64,000 bases of DNA from Rothia nasisuis. GTDB taxonomy: Bacteria > Actinomycetota > Actinomycetes > Actinomycetales > Micrococcaceae. This document shows positions 15,330-25,942 of the stretch, piece after piece (position 1 is the stretch's first letter; every line of letters starts with the position of its first letter). The notes under the pieces were generated by a model. It worked only from the letters and a program-made list of their open reading frames with translations, ran no database searches and was not told where the DNA came from. The position numbers and the translations under genes are program-made. The stretch covers positions 1 to 64,000 of the forward strand of contig NZ_CAKMSB010000006.1 in NCBI RefSeq assembly GCF_928381405.1. Direction: 5' to 3'.

Positions 15330-16953
15330 TTCGCGGCGGGGGCTGGGCTATGAGCCGCACCCTGAGCCCGAGACCACCCCATTCTCTGCACAGCCGCTCC
15401 CTCAAGCCTCCTACCCGGCCACCGTGCCCGTCACCCAGCCACCGGCGAAAAGACGGGCAGGCGCGTCCCTGCGCTCCTTTGCCCAGCCTCAACAGGCCCT
15501 GACCGTGCCCATGCGCGGTATTGCGCGCGTGGCCCAGCGCCAACTGGCCCAGGTGGCGGTAGCCCGATACCGGCAACGGGCGCAGCACAAAGAACATACC
15601 CGAGAGATTCTCGCCTTCGCCCTACGTCTGGCTGAAACCCTCTTCCACTACGGTGCGGATGCCGCCGACGTGGACGCCGCTGTGGTCACCGTCTGCGCCG
15701 TCTACGGCCTGCACGACGTTGAAGTTGATATCACCTACCAGTCCATCGTTATCAACTATGTCTCGGAGTTCGACCGGGCAGCGCAGGCCGGGACCCTGCC
15801 CGAAGCGATGACCACCACCCAGGGTGTAGCGGGGCAAGACCCCGCCGGGGGTGAGAAACTGGGCCTAACCCTGGTGCGCGTGGTGCGTTCCACCTCAGAG
15901 AACTACCGGGCCCTGCACCGGCTCTACACTCTGGTGCATGACATCGCCTCTGGGCAGGTAAGCCGAACCAGGGCAGAGCGCCGCCTCGCTACTATCAATT
16001 CAGAGAAAAAGCCCTATTCACCGGCCGCCCTTTTGGCCTGGAACCTGATCATGGCCGGGGCTTTTACTCTGGGCGTTGGCGGTTCCTGGCGCGCCGCGCT
16101 GACTTCACTGGTGGTCTACACCGCCGTCCACGGTGTGCTAGCTGCTGCGGGTAAACTGGCCCTGCCCTCCTTCTTCATGATGGCCCTGGGCTCCGGCGTC
16201 ATCACCATGCTGGCTCTCTTTGTCTCAAGCCCAGAAGGCTACCTGGTCGCGCGCGGCTTCTACGTCTCAGCGCCCCACGTGGTCGCTGCCGGGCTCATGA
16301 TGCTCCTTCCCACCTTCCGTCTGGTTTCAGCGGTGCAGGACGCCCTCCACGGCTTCCCACTCACCGCCGCCGGAAAATTCGTCATCACCGGTGCTAACTT
16401 CACCGGCCTGATTGCGGGAATCGCTGTTGCCCTCACCGTAGTCAACTTCTTCGACCCGGCCTCCTTCAACGTGCAGGCAACCGTCTTCAACCCTCCACCC
16501 CTCTGGGGCACAATCGCAGGTATGGCAGTTGGCTCCGCCATGACCGCTGCCGCCTGGCAGGGTTCAGCCACCAACATTTGGCTCGCCGCCCTCGTCTCAC
16601 TCGCGGGGCAGGCTACCTACCACGGGCTAAACCTGGGTAGCGGCCTTGAAGCCGGGCGGCTCAACGTCCTCATCGGCGCCTTCACCGTTGGCCTGCTCTC
16701 AGCGCTCGCCGGCTACCTGCTCCACGCACCGGCCTCTACCTACTACGTTCCGGGCATGATGTTCATGCTACCGGGCCTAACTATCTTTCGGTCTTCCTAC
16801 CTGGTGTTGGGCGGTGAAGACCTCTCAGCCGGTATACAGGGGCTTACCGCCGCTGGCGTCACCGTGCTGCTGATGGCCACCGGCATTGTGCTTGGCACCT
16901 ACCTGTGGGATGCGGTCACGCAGAAGGTGCGCTCAGCTAGAGCTCCCAGTTGA
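15319..16953 (+). CDS. ThrE-type threonine/serine exporter, copy 2
   Basis: 544 residues from GTG 15319, inside the end of copy 1. Same architecture: short Pro-rich leader (1-85), N-domain with [20 protein letters not shown] near residue 100, and about ten helices with [21 protein letters not shown] and [20 protein letters not shown] that match copy 1 nearly word for word. The pair arose by tandem duplication. Cotranslation raises the possibility of a heteromer, or of exporters with different substrates. The 3' end overlaps the convergent ung gene by 17 nt. Confidence 0.85.
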   Translation: MTDSSRRGLGYEPHPEPETTPFSAQPLPQASYPATVPVTQPPAKRRAGASLRSFAQPQQALTVPMRGIARVAQRQLAQVAVARYRQRAQHKEHTREILAFALRLAETLFHYGADAADVDAAVVTVCAVYGLHDVEVDITYQSIVINYVSEFDRAAQAGTLPEAMTTTQGVAGQDPAGGEKLGLTLVRVVRSTSENYRALHRLYTLVHDIASGQVSRTRAERRLATINSEKKPYSPAALLAWNLIMAGAFTLGVGGSWRAALTSLVVYTAVHGVLAAAGKLALPSFFMMALGSGVITMLALFVSSPEGYLVARGFYVSAPHVVAAGLMMLLPTFRLVSAVQDALHGFPLTAAGKFVITGANFTGLIAGIAVALTVVNFFDPASFNVQATVFNPPPLWGTIAGMAVGSAMTAAAWQGSATNIWLAALVSLAGQATYHGLNLGSGLEAGRLNVLIGAFTVGLLSALAGYLLHAPASTYYVPGMMFMLPGLTIFRSSYLVLGGEDLSAGIQGLTAAGVTVLLMATGIVLGTYLWDAVTQKVRSARAPS

Positions 16954-17611
16954 CGGGGGTAGCTCCCTGCCTGATTAGTAGCTCGTTAACCCGGGAGAAG
17001 GGGCGGGAGCCGAAGAAGCCGCGTGAGGCTGAGAGCGGTGATGGGTGAGCAGACTCAACGCAGGGGTAGCCGCCGAGCAGGGGCCTGCACTTGCGGGCAT
17101 CCGCACCCCAGAGCAGGCCGACGAGAGGAGTGCCACGCGCCGCCAGCGCTTCGATAGCTGCGGTGGTGACCTGCTCCCATCCCAGGTTGCGATGCGACCC
17201 GGCGGTGCCTGCACCTACCGAGAGTACCCTGTTGAGGAGCATGACGCCCTGCGCGCTCCAGGCGGTCAGGTCACCGTGGGCCGGGGGAATGATGCCCAGA
17301 TCGGAGTTGAGTTCCTGGTAGATATTTTGGAGTGAACGAGGCAGGGGCCGGACGTCGGGGCGCACCGAGAAACTCAGCCCCATAGCGTGCCCGGGGGTTG
17401 GGTAAGGATCTTGCCCAATGACCAGTACCTTTACCGCAGACAGGGGGTAGGTGAAGGCACGAAAGATGTCTTCCCCCGGGGGTAGAGTGGCCCGGCCCGC
17501 CTCATGCTCGGCCCGCAAAAAATTACCCATGGCTCGAATTTGGGGCTCTACGGGGGCTAGGGCGGCCGCCCAGTCAGCGGCCATAATGTCATGTAAGGGG
17601 CGGGCAGGCAC
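16937..17611 (-). CDS. ung: Uracil-DNA glycosylase, family 1
   Basis: 224 residues with the GTG start at 17611, chosen because AAGGAG lies 8 nt before it and because the length then matches E. coli Ung (229); a longer frame to 17698 lacks family similarity. Motifs: [20 protein letters not shown] with the water-activating Asp, [19 protein letters not shown] and the DNA-intercalation loop [13 protein letters not shown]. It removes uracil from DNA to start base excision repair. Convergent with, and overlapping, the ThrE copy 2 gene. Confidence 0.95.
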   Translation of the reverse strand: MPARPLHDIMAADWAAALAPVEPQIRAMGNFLRAEHEAGRATLPPGEDIFRAFTYPLSAVKVLVIGQDPYPTPGHAMGLSFSVRPDVRPLPRSLQNIYQELNSDLGIIPPAHGDLTAWSAQGVMLLNRVLSVGAGTAGSHRNLGWEQVTTAAIEALAARGTPLVGLLWGADARKCRPLLGGYPCVESAHPSPLSASRGFFGSRPFSRVNELLIRQGATPVNWEL

Positions 17612-17673
17612 TGGCTCTCTCCTTGCTGTGGGGTATCCTCCTCTAATAAGACTAGACCACGGAAGAGGCACAT

Positions 17674-18000
17674 ATGACCGCCAGCCAGCCAGAGTCACAC
17701 GCCCCGTCTGTGCAGCAGGGGCACGGCTGTGAATCCCGCCCCGCAGGAACAGCGGCAGGGGAGAGGGGCCTAGAGCCTGGAACGCTGCGGGCTCTCGACG
17801 AGCGGCAGCTGGCTATTTTGGCCCTAGAGAAAAGACGCTTCAAGTATCAGGGCAGTAAAGAGCAGGCTATTGGCCGCCTGGGGCTTACCCCCGTTGCCTA
17901 CTACCAACAGCTCAATGCGCTGATCGATAACCCTGTGGCTATTGCCGCTGAACCGGTGCTGACCGCGCGGTTGCGCCAGCAACGCGACCTGCTCACCTAA
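17674..18000 (+). CDS. DUF3263 domain-containing protein
   Basis: 108 residues, divergent from ung. The C-terminal 65 residues carry the actinobacterial DUF3263 signature: [19 protein letters not shown], then a helix-turn-helix-like [17 protein letters not shown] and a basic tail. The first 45 residues are low-complexity. The family is small, actinobacteria-specific and looks like a sigma-factor-related DNA-binding fold, but has no assigned role; it is regularly followed by a LytR_C gene, as it is here. ATG 17674 follows GAAGAGG. Confidence 0.8.
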   Translation: MTASQPESHAPSVQQGHGCESRPAGTAAGERGLEPGTLRALDERQLAILALEKRRFKYQGSKEQAIGRLGLTPVAYYQQLNALIDNPVAIAAEPVLTARLRQQRDLLT

Positions 18001-18078
18001 ACCTACTCTCACGTGCACGCCAGGGCGTGTACTCTAGAGACTGTCAATCACGCCCGCTGTATGAAAACGAGGCCGCCT

Positions 18079-18798
18079 GTGAACACTTATCCTCGCGATG
18101 AGTTCGATGATATCGACGAAGCAACCGCTCGCCGTGGTGCCTACCGCGGGGTGAAGAAGGACGCCAACACCTCCCGCGCTGGACTCATTGCCATGGTGGT
18201 GACCGGTGTGCTGGCTCTTATCGTGGGCGGAGCCATGTTTGTGATGTCGCCACGTACTGCGGCACCTGAGGCTGTAGGGGGCGCCAGCACCGGCAGTCCG
18301 TCCGCCGCAGCCACCCAGCCTACACCCACTACCAACCCTGCTAGTGTCAGGGTTGAGGTCTACAATTCCTCTGCCTCACCCGGTGCTGCCGCCCAGGCTA
18401 CAGCTGCCCTGGAGGCAGCTGGGTACACAGTCACCTCTACATCTAACTGGGAGGGGGCCTACAGCGAGGAATCCCTGGTTTATTTCGCCACAGGGGCCTC
18501 CTCTGAGGCTAACGAGGTCGCAGACACACTCAAACTGCCCACCATCGTCCAGGATTATCAGGCAGACACGGGGCTCGTCTACGTAGTGTTGGGGGCTGAT
18601 TTTGACTCAGCCGCCTTCGAGCCAGCACCCGAAGAAGCTACCGTCACTGAACCTACCGTCACTGAATCCAGTAGTGCTGAGCCCACGCCAGCTGCCGTTG
18701 AGCGTTACAACTACGACCCCACCACCGGCACCTACTACGTTGACCCGGCGGGCCCCTACGTTTACGACGCCACCACCGGCACTTTTGTGCTCGGCTAG
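18079..18798 (+). CDS. LytR C-terminal domain membrane protein
   Basis: About 239 residues from GTG 18079, chosen because ACGAGG sits just before it (ATG 18061 is an in-frame alternative). Acidic cytoplasmic N-terminus, one transmembrane helix (about residues 35-58, GLIAMVVTGVLALIVGGAMF), a Pro/Thr-rich linker, then a LytR_C domain (about 90-185) with VRVEVYNSSASPGAA...AAGYTV and YVVLGADF. The tail has two YNYDPTTGTYYVDP/YVYDATTGTF repeats. LytR_C domains occur alone or attached to LCP ligases that load polymers onto peptidoglycan; this one has no catalytic domain. Confidence 0.8.
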   Translation: MNTYPRDEFDDIDEATARRGAYRGVKKDANTSRAGLIAMVVTGVLALIVGGAMFVMSPRTAAPEAVGGASTGSPSAAATQPTPTTNPASVRVEVYNSSASPGAAAQATAALEAAGYTVTSTSNWEGAYSEESLVYFATGASSEANEVADTLKLPTIVQDYQADTGLVYVVLGADFDSAAFEPAPEEATVTEPTVTESSSAEPTPAAVERYNYDPTTGTYYVDPAGPYVYDATTGTFVLG

Positions 18799-18931
18799 GC
18801 GAAGGTGCCTGCGGTTGCCGACTCCTTACTATCAAATCAGGTAGGGGTGAGTTTGTGCGCTGTGGGCGATTAAGGTTCGCCCAGCGTCCCAATAGGTTTG
18901 CACCCCCACCGCTCAAGTGCCAAGATTAGTA

Positions 18932-18958
18932 TTAGCACTCGGGGGCTAAGACTGCTAA
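18932..18958 (+). promoter_or_regulatory. CIRCE operator (HrcA site) of groL
   Basis: TTAGCACTC at 18932-18940, nine-base spacer, GACTGCTAA at 18950-18958. This is the canonical CIRCE inverted repeat with one mismatch in the right arm (GAC for GAG). A TTGCAC hexamer at 18898-18903 and AAGATT at 18922-18927 could be the promoter, placing the operator at the transcription start. About 165 nt of leader separates it from the groL start. The remaining 18799-18931 stretch shows no gene. Confidence 0.9.
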
Positions 18959-19022
18959 ATCATGTGCTAGGTTGACGCAGCGGGCGCCCCCGGGCGGACC
19001 AACTGAAGCGATACTCTGGTGA

Positions 19023-20750
<1,728 letters not shown>

Positions 20751-20764
20751 TCACGCCCGCCCGA

Positions 20765-20843
20765 GAGAACCGGTTCGCTTCCGGTTTCTCATGTGCTGTC
20801 AGCTCCGCCGCTTCTTGCTTATGCAGGGAGCGGCGGAGCTTTT
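20765..20843 (+). terminator. Double hairpin terminator after groL
   Basis: Two successive stems: GAGAACCGG/CCGGTTTCTC (20765-20790) and AGCTCCGCCGCT/AGCGGCGGAGCT (20801-20840), the second followed by TTT. Confidence 0.75.
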
Positions 20844-20913
20844 GCTCTATGACTCTGTGGCAGAATGAGGGAAACCCACACAGGGCTTACCGAGAGGCAG
20901 GGCTTACTACACC

Positions 20914-21222
20914 ATGAATCTGCAGGACGTTACTGAACAGTCACTCGATATTCGCGCCAAATACCACAATCTTGAAGAAATCCACCACGATTCCCGCTGG
21001 TCGGTTGAAGAGGACGCTCTTGCGTTCCTGACGGATGCCGGGCTGGTAGGGCGCTATGCCATGTCCCAGCAGGGGCGCTGGCCGAGCGAGGCAGCTGATG
21101 AGCTGGCCTTCAAAATTGGTGAGTGCACCTGGTGGTTGGCAGTTCTAGCTGAGCGTATGGGGCTTTCGTACGAAGAGTGCGTGCAGGGTTTCTTGGAACA
21201 GAAGCAGGAGCAGTTTGGCTAG
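20914..21222 (+). CDS. MazG-like protein
   Basis: 102 residues, all helical by composition. WSVEEDALAFLTDAGLVGRYAM (about residues 29-50, interrupted family motif) and GECTWWLAVLAERMGLSYEE (about 70-88) follow the two-helix acidic pattern of MazG-like nucleotide pyrophosphohydrolases, which coordinate Mg2+ through clustered glutamates. The acidic cluster is less complete than in standard MazG, so activity is uncertain. Roles in the family include clearing non-canonical NTPs and lowering ppGpp. Single gene between terminators; preceded by GAGAGGCAGGG. Confidence 0.6.
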   Translation: MNLQDVTEQSLDIRAKYHNLEEIHHDSRWSVEEDALAFLTDAGLVGRYAMSQQGRWPSEAADELAFKIGECTWWLAVLAERMGLSYEECVQGFLEQKQEQFG

Positions 21223-21330
21223 GACGCCTAGCCCGAGCTGGAGTGCCTGGGGGAGGGTCTGTATTCATGCTATGAACACCCGGGTCAGCGGCACCCACAA
21301 AAAGATGCCTAAAAATTTTAGATAATAGTA

Positions 21331-21360
21331 TTGCACTTCACACTTGAGTGGGAGTATGCT
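21331..21360 (+). promoter_or_regulatory. Putative promoter of the 50-residue membrane protein
   Basis: TTGCAC at 21331-21336 and TATGCT at 21355-21360 with an 18-bp spacer, in an AT-rich stretch that contrasts with the flanks. The start codon is about 73 nt further on. Confidence 0.5.
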
Positions 21361-21432
21361 TTAAATCGCTAGAGAGGTCTTCTCTACTTTTAATCATCAG
21401 TATCAAAGAGGAAACTGAAAGGTGTGAGGCAT

Positions 21433-21585
21433 ATGCTCAGCATTGTCGATTTGGTTCTCTACGCAGTTATTGTAGGGCTGGTTGCCATCTTGCTCGCGGC
21501 CTACGCATCGGACGGTTGGGCCAAACTAGAGAAAAAGAGCGCTGAGGCTCTTCATCGCGATATGGCCTTTGGTGCAGGTGGCTAA
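21433..21585 (+). CDS. Small single-pass membrane protein (50 aa)
   Basis: ATG 21433 to TAA 21585, preceded by GTGAGG at a good distance. The protein opens MLSIVDLVLYAVIVGLVAIL, one transmembrane helix over residues 5-25, followed by a short charged tail with WAKLEKKSAEALHRD. It has its own promoter-like sequence and its own strong terminator, which supports it as a genuine monocistronic gene. No recognised family; the single-helix plus basic/acidic amphipathic tail layout is common in small membrane regulators, but nothing more can be concluded. Confidence 0.65.
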   Translation: MLSIVDLVLYAVIVGLVAILLAAYASDGWAKLEKKSAEALHRDMAFGAGG

Positions 21586-21611
21586 AAGTTATTAGTGATT
21601 GTGTTTTCCTG

Positions 21612-21646
21612 GAACCGGTGTCTCGGCAACGAGGCACCGGTTTTTT
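21612..21646 (+). terminator. Terminator after the small membrane protein
   Basis: Stem AACCGGTGTCTCG / CGAGGCACCGGTT with a GCAA loop region and a T6 tract. Classic intrinsic terminator. Confidence 0.9.
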
Positions 21647-21672
21647 CTCTCTGCCTGTAAAATGATGAAGCT

Positions 21673-22809
21673 ATGCGTTGCCACTACTTTGATGCCGGCC
21701 TCTGCCGTTCCTGCACCCTACTTAACACCCCCTACACGCGGCAGCTTGAGGGCAAACAGGCTGACGCCCGTGCCCTCCTAGCCCCCTGGCCCAGCATCAC
21801 CTGGGAAGGCCCCGTCGCCAGTAGCGAGACAGCCTTCCGTAACAAGGCAAAACTTGTGGTGGGTGGCACCGCCACCGAGCCCACACTGGGTATTCTGGAC
21901 CGCTCAGGCTCAGGTGTCGACCTGACCGACTGCCTGCTGTACACGCCCCCGGTAGCTGCCGCGATTCCCGTCCTGACCGCCCTCATTCAAAGAGCCGGCC
22001 TCACTCCTTACCAGGTACCAACCCGTAAGGGAGAGCTCAAAAACATCCTGGTCACAGCATCCGCTAACGGTGAGCTCATGATTCGTTTCGTGCTGCGCTC
22101 TAAAAAACTTCTGGTTGCTATCCGCAGCCAGCTGGGCTGGCTTCAGAGCCAACTACCCCAGCTGGCTGTAGTAAGCATTAACCTGCTTCGTGAGCATGTG
22201 GCCCTCATCGAGGGGAGCGAAGAAATCATCCTGACCGAGCGCACCACTCTACCCATGCAGGTCAATGACCTGACCCTGCACCTGCGCCCGCAGAGTTTCT
22301 TTCAGACCAATACTGATATAGCAGCAGCCCTCTACCGCCGTGCTCAAGACTGGGTGCAGACCAGTGCACCGGCAAGCCTCTGGGATCTGTATAGCGGGGT
22401 TGGCGGCTTTGCCCTACACGCTGCCCGGGTCTTACCTGCAGGCTCCCGCGTCACCGGCATCGAAATTAGCCCCGAGGCGGTCGCCTCAGCTCAGCGCACC
22501 GTGCACGAATCCGGGATAAGCGGAGTTGAATTTATTGCCCAGGACGCTCCCGACTACGCCGCTGCCAGCAGGCAGGTACCCGAGATGCTGGTGGTCAACC
22601 CGCCCCGGCGCGGCCTGGGGGCTGAGCTTTCACGCTGGGTTGAGAGTAGCGGCATCGACCGGGTAATCTACTCTAGCTGTCACCTGCCTTCCTACGTCAA
22701 AGATATGGAACTCATGCCCTCCTACTATCCGCTGGTGGGCCAGGTCATGGACATGTTTCCCCACAGCAATCACTATGAAACAATTCTGCTCCTGCAGCGC
22801 CAGAGGTAA
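21673..22809 (+). CDS. rlmC: 23S rRNA (uracil-747-C5)-methyltransferase RlmC
   Basis: 378 residues. The N-terminal cysteines in MRCHYFDAGLCRSCTLL together with the later TDCLLY form the 4Fe-4S cluster set typical of RlmC/RlmD and there is no TRAM domain, which favours RlmC. The SAM-binding core has LWDLYSGVGGFALHAA, TGIEISPEAV and the LVVNPPRRGLG motif IV. The catalytic cysteine lies in YSSCHLPSYVKDM; the family usually has SSCN at this site, so the histidine is a notable change. It methylates C5 of U747 in helix 35 of 23S rRNA. Confidence 0.88.
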   Translation: MRCHYFDAGLCRSCTLLNTPYTRQLEGKQADARALLAPWPSITWEGPVASSETAFRNKAKLVVGGTATEPTLGILDRSGSGVDLTDCLLYTPPVAAAIPVLTALIQRAGLTPYQVPTRKGELKNILVTASANGELMIRFVLRSKKLLVAIRSQLGWLQSQLPQLAVVSINLLREHVALIEGSEEIILTERTTLPMQVNDLTLHLRPQSFFQTNTDIAAALYRRAQDWVQTSAPASLWDLYSGVGGFALHAARVLPAGSRVTGIEISPEAVASAQRTVHESGISGVEFIAQDAPDYAAASRQVPEMLVVNPPRRGLGAELSRWVESSGIDRVIYSSCHLPSYVKDMELMPSYYPLVGQVMDMFPHSNHYETILLLQRQR

Positions 22810-22932
22810 CCGGGGCACTAACGCGGCCCCATCACCACCCGTAAAGTCCTTTCGATATTTTAGGCGCCCTGCCTGAGCTGGAGTAGCCTTGTTAAGGCCC
22901 AGCCCGTCTACCTGCCCGTGAAAGAAAGTGAA

Positions 22933-24024
22933 ATGTCGTCAGCTTCAGCCCTCCCCTCGCCCTTCATGCTGGCAGAGGGGAGCGCCCTGGTGCGGGCTGA
23001 GGGCACCCTCACACCGGTAACCGAGGAGCAGGCCCTAGCCGTTGCTAGGCAGAAAAACTCGGCTGTGGTGGGGCTGATTCCCTTCGACCCGCACGCCCCA
23101 GCCCACCTGGCAGTTCCCGAGCGACTGGTGCGGGAGCAGGCTCCCGCTCGGGTGGGGCAACAACCAGCCCAGCCGCCGGCGTCCTCACTGAGTGGCGTTG
23201 ATAACCCCGGCTACCGGCAGGCTGTGGCCCAGGCGGTCAGCCTCATCAATCGGGGGCTGCTTGATAAGGTCGTGCTGGCTAGGTTGGTTGAGGCGACCTT
23301 TGACGCTGACCTCCATCTAGGGGCCCTCTTTGAGACCCTGCGGGTGCAGCAGGCCCGGGCCACTGTTTTCGCGGCGCAATTGCCCAACCAAAACTACTTG
23401 ATGGGGGCATCTCCCGAGCTGGTCGTCCGCACTGACGAAAGCGGCATCCGCACCGTGCCCCTGGCGGGTTCGGCCGCCCGCACCGAAGAGCCCGGTACCA
23501 CCGACGACGCCCAGGGGGGTGAGCAGCTCCTACGTTCGGCCAAAGACCGTGCTGAACACGCCACTGTGGTCCGTGATATTGAGCAGCGGCTCACGCCCCT
23601 GACCACCCGGCTCCACGTGCCGGCTGTGCCCTCCCTGCTTTCCACCCCGCAGCTCTGGCACCTGAGCACACCCGTGACCGGTGAACTCAACCCCGGGGTC
23701 ACCTCGTTGCACGCTGCGCGCGCTATTCACCCGACCCCGGCCATTTGCGGTACCCCGCGGGGTGTCGCCCAGCAGCTTATTGCTGAGCTAGAGCCCTTCG
23801 AGCGTGGTTTCTTTGGTGGGCTGGTGGGGTACATGGACGCCCGTGGCTACGGTAGCTGGTACCTGGTGCTACGCTGCGCTGAAGTGGGTCAGCGGAGTGC
23901 CACCCTCTTTGCTGGAGCGGGGATTGTAAAAGATTCCGTGCCTGCACGTGAACATCACGAGACCGCGGTTAAACTGGCTACCTTTGGCCGCGCCTTGGGG
24001 GTTGAGCTGGTGGGTTCACTCTAG
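22933..24024 (+). CDS. Isochorismate synthase (chorismate-binding enzyme)
   Basis: About 363 residues from ATG 22933 (GTG 22918 is an in-frame alternative). The chorismate-binding domain fills the C-terminal two thirds: GLLDKVVLARLVEA, GASPELVVRT near residue 165, VPLAGSAARTEE, ATVVRDIEQRLTPL, LWHLSTPVTGEL, HPTPAICGTPR and FFGGLVGYMDARG, all typical of EntC/DhbC/MenF. It converts chorismate to isochorismate, for either menaquinone or 2,3-dihydroxybenzoate siderophores. The PPTase gene converging from the other side suggests the siderophore route, but no dhbA/E/B genes are in the window. Confidence 0.85.
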   Translation: MSSASALPSPFMLAEGSALVRAEGTLTPVTEEQALAVARQKNSAVVGLIPFDPHAPAHLAVPERLVREQAPARVGQQPAQPPASSLSGVDNPGYRQAVAQAVSLINRGLLDKVVLARLVEATFDADLHLGALFETLRVQQARATVFAAQLPNQNYLMGASPELVVRTDESGIRTVPLAGSAARTEEPGTTDDAQGGEQLLRSAKDRAEHATVVRDIEQRLTPLTTRLHVPAVPSLLSTPQLWHLSTPVTGELNPGVTSLHAARAIHPTPAICGTPRGVAQQLIAELEPFERGFFGGLVGYMDARGYGSWYLVLRCAEVGQRSATLFAGAGIVKDSVPAREHHETAVKLATFGRALGVELVGSL

Positions 24025-24027
24025 AAA

Positions 24028-24139
24028 ATAAGGTCTATTCATCAGGTTTTTCTCGAGGTGCCCACGGGCTCGCGCTCGGTGGAGCCAGGTGGTTTTGTTG
24101 TGTGCCTGGTTCACCTGACTACTGTGAATGAGTCCTTAT
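24028..24139. repeat. Dispersed TTATTCA-bounded intergenic element, copy B
   Basis: Ends ATAAGGTCTATTCA and TGAATGAGTCCTTAT are inverted repeats with few mismatches; the interior is GC-rich with a CCAGGTG...CACCTG inner pairing. It fills the gap between two convergent genes and could fold into one long stem, so it may serve as their shared terminator. Confidence 0.6.
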
Positions 24140-24145
24140 CGAACG

Positions 24146-24961
24146 TTAAGCGCCGAGAACGCGCTTGACTGCTAGCGGGGTGGTGACGGTGTGCGCCATG
24201 ACCCGGTGCGGGGTATCGCTGGCAACCGCCAGCAGATGCCTGCCGTGATAAACCTGCCAGGTCAGCCAGAACGTTGCGGGAGCCTCGCCACCGGGTAGGT
24301 GGGCGACGGCTCGGGCTGTGAGGCCGTGTGAGTCTTCAATAGAGCTGCTGATGGGTGGCAGTGACAGCATGACCCTGCTAGGTTCCACGGCGAGACCGTA
24401 GCCGCTGGCCTTCAGCACAGCTTCTTTGGCGCTCCAGAGCAGATGCCGAGCAACGCTAGCCTCGCTTTGCGCCAAGGAGGCCACCACGCGTTTTTCATAG
24501 TCAGCTAGCGCGATGCGGTCGAAGCTATCGTAATAGCTACCGCGTATCGCTATGACATCTAGCCCTACGGCTACATCGGCTGGTGCTAGGGCACCCGCCA
24601 CCAGGCCTAAAGAGCGTGCCATCGAAAGATTGACCCCATCAATGCGGGGCTTGCCGTGTGTTTGAGCTGAGCCTGTGGGGGCGTCTGCGCAGAGTAGGCA
24701 GGTCCGATCCACCGGTATATTGGCGGCCGCAGTCGGTTTAACCCCTAAAACGCTTGCAGCAATAGCTCTCATGAGCGTGTGCTGGGCGGCGAAAGCTAGG
24801 GCTTCGTCTGGGTTAGAGAACTCGGCTGCCCGGGCCCGCTCGGCCAGGCCCACGTAGTCCAACCAGTTGATGCCGTAGCCGCCTCTCAAGGTCTCTGCGG
24901 GCAGAGTAAAGAGCGTCAGGGGAGAAGCCGTTTGCCCGGCAGCTGAGGGACCGTGAACCAT
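24146..24961 (-). CDS. 4'-phosphopantetheinyl transferase, Sfp type
   Basis: 271 residues. Sfp-type signatures: VGLDVIAIR (Mg2+-binding Asp) near residue 140, and WSAKEAVLKASGYGL near residue 185 with the conserved W-x2-KEA-x2-K. These enzymes transfer the phosphopantetheine arm of CoA to carrier domains of NRPS, PKS or fatty acid synthases. The full-length size and the neighbouring isochorismate synthase fit activation of a catecholate NRPS. No carrier-protein gene is present here. Divergent from rnhA, about 90 nt apart. Confidence 0.8.
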   Translation of the reverse strand: MVHGPSAAGQTASPLTLFTLPAETLRGGYGINWLDYVGLAERARAAEFSNPDEALAFAAQHTLMRAIAASVLGVKPTAAANIPVDRTCLLCADAPTGSAQTHGKPRIDGVNLSMARSLGLVAGALAPADVAVGLDVIAIRGSYYDSFDRIALADYEKRVVASLAQSEASVARHLLWSAKEAVLKASGYGLAVEPSRVMLSLPPISSSIEDSHGLTARAVAHLPGGEAPATFWLTWQVYHGRHLLAVASDTPHRVMAHTVTTPLAVKRVLGA

Positions 24962-25054
24962 AGCATCTATTCTAGCGGTGCAGGCCCGTGCGGTAGCGGG
25001 CCTGCTCCCAGCGTAGAATATAAGAGCCCGGTACCCTCAAACCTCAGAAGGACT

Positions 25055-25942
25055 ATGACCGAGAAAATCATTGCAGCAGCCGACGGTTCAGCCCTGGGCA
25101 ACCCCGGGCCAGCAGGCTGGGCCTGGTACATTGATGAGAACCGGTGGGCTGCCGGTGGCTGGGAGCACGGCACCAACAATATGGGCGAGCTCAAGGCGGT
25201 GCTTGATCTCTTCGAAGCGACCGCGCACCTGCCCCAAACCCACCTGCACGTCATCTGCGACAGCCAGTACACCATCAACGCTATTACCAAGTGGATGCCC
25301 GGCTGGAAGAAGAAGGGGTGGAAGAAGTCAGACGGCAAACCCGTGCTGAACGTGGATTTGATGAAGGCTCTCGACCGGGCAATTGCGGGCCGTGTCTATA
25401 GCTTCGAGTGGGTGAAAGGGCACACCGGGCACCCTCTCAACGAGGCAGCTGACCGTAGAGCTAACGAAGCGGCTCAGGCCTACCGTGACGGCAGGGCCCC
25501 TAATACTGGCCCGGGCTTGAAAGAACCGTCTGAGAGCGAGGTGAACAGCGGCCAGTCCGGCCAGAAGCTGGCTCCGGCAACTCGGAGTAGCTGGCAAGAA
25601 ACCCTGGCTACCGTACGCGAGTGTGAAGCCCAGATGCTACGCCCGGCTATCTACGGGTCAGAAAAATTACTGGGTGCCCTCTTACACCCCGATCTTACGT
25701 GGGCGGTACCGACCGGGCAGCTGACTGACAGGCAGACCGTTCTGCGCTACCGCAGCCGCGCCTGCGCGTCGACCGGTGCGTCCGAAGAGATCACGGCTCT
25801 GGCTCTGGGCCCCGAGGCGGCCCAGCTAGTTTCTCAGGTGCCCACCGAAAAGGGCCTCATTTTACGCACGAGTACCTGGGTGGCTGACTCCGGCGGCAGC
25901 TGGACGCTCCGCTACCGCCAAGACACAGCGCTGGGCGGCTAG
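25055..25942 (+). CDS. rnhA: Ribonuclease HI with C-terminal DUF4440-like domain
   Basis: 295 residues from ATG 25055 (ribosome site AGAAGGAC). The N-terminal 145 residues are a full RNase HI, with the catalytic set Asp10 (AAADGSALGNPGPAG), Glu45 (NNMGELKAVL), Asp69 (CDSQYT), HisGlyHis region KGHTGH, and Asp133 (NEAADRRANEA). It cuts RNA in RNA-DNA hybrids. After a 35-residue linker, residues about 185-290 form an SnoaL/DUF4440-like domain (WQETLATVRECEAQML ... STWVADSGGSWTLRYRQD), a cone-shaped fold that often binds small ligands. Its 3' end overlaps the convergent WXG100 gene by 4 nt. Confidence 0.85.
   Translation: MTEKIIAAADGSALGNPGPAGWAWYIDENRWAAGGWEHGTNNMGELKAVLDLFEATAHLPQTHLHVICDSQYTINAITKWMPGWKKKGWKKSDGKPVLNVDLMKALDRAIAGRVYSFEWVKGHTGHPLNEAADRRANEAAQAYRDGRAPNTGPGLKEPSESEVNSGQSGQKLAPATRSSWQETLATVRECEAQMLRPAIYGSEKLLGALLHPDLTWAVPTGQLTDRQTVLRYRSRACASTGASEEITALALGPEAAQLVSQVPTEKGLILRTSTWVADSGGSWTLRYRQDTALGG

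Noticed and set aside
17612-17698. Longer start for ung
   Set aside because: The GTG at 17611 has AAGGAG at the right distance and matches family length; the extra residues would run toward the divergent DUF3263 start.
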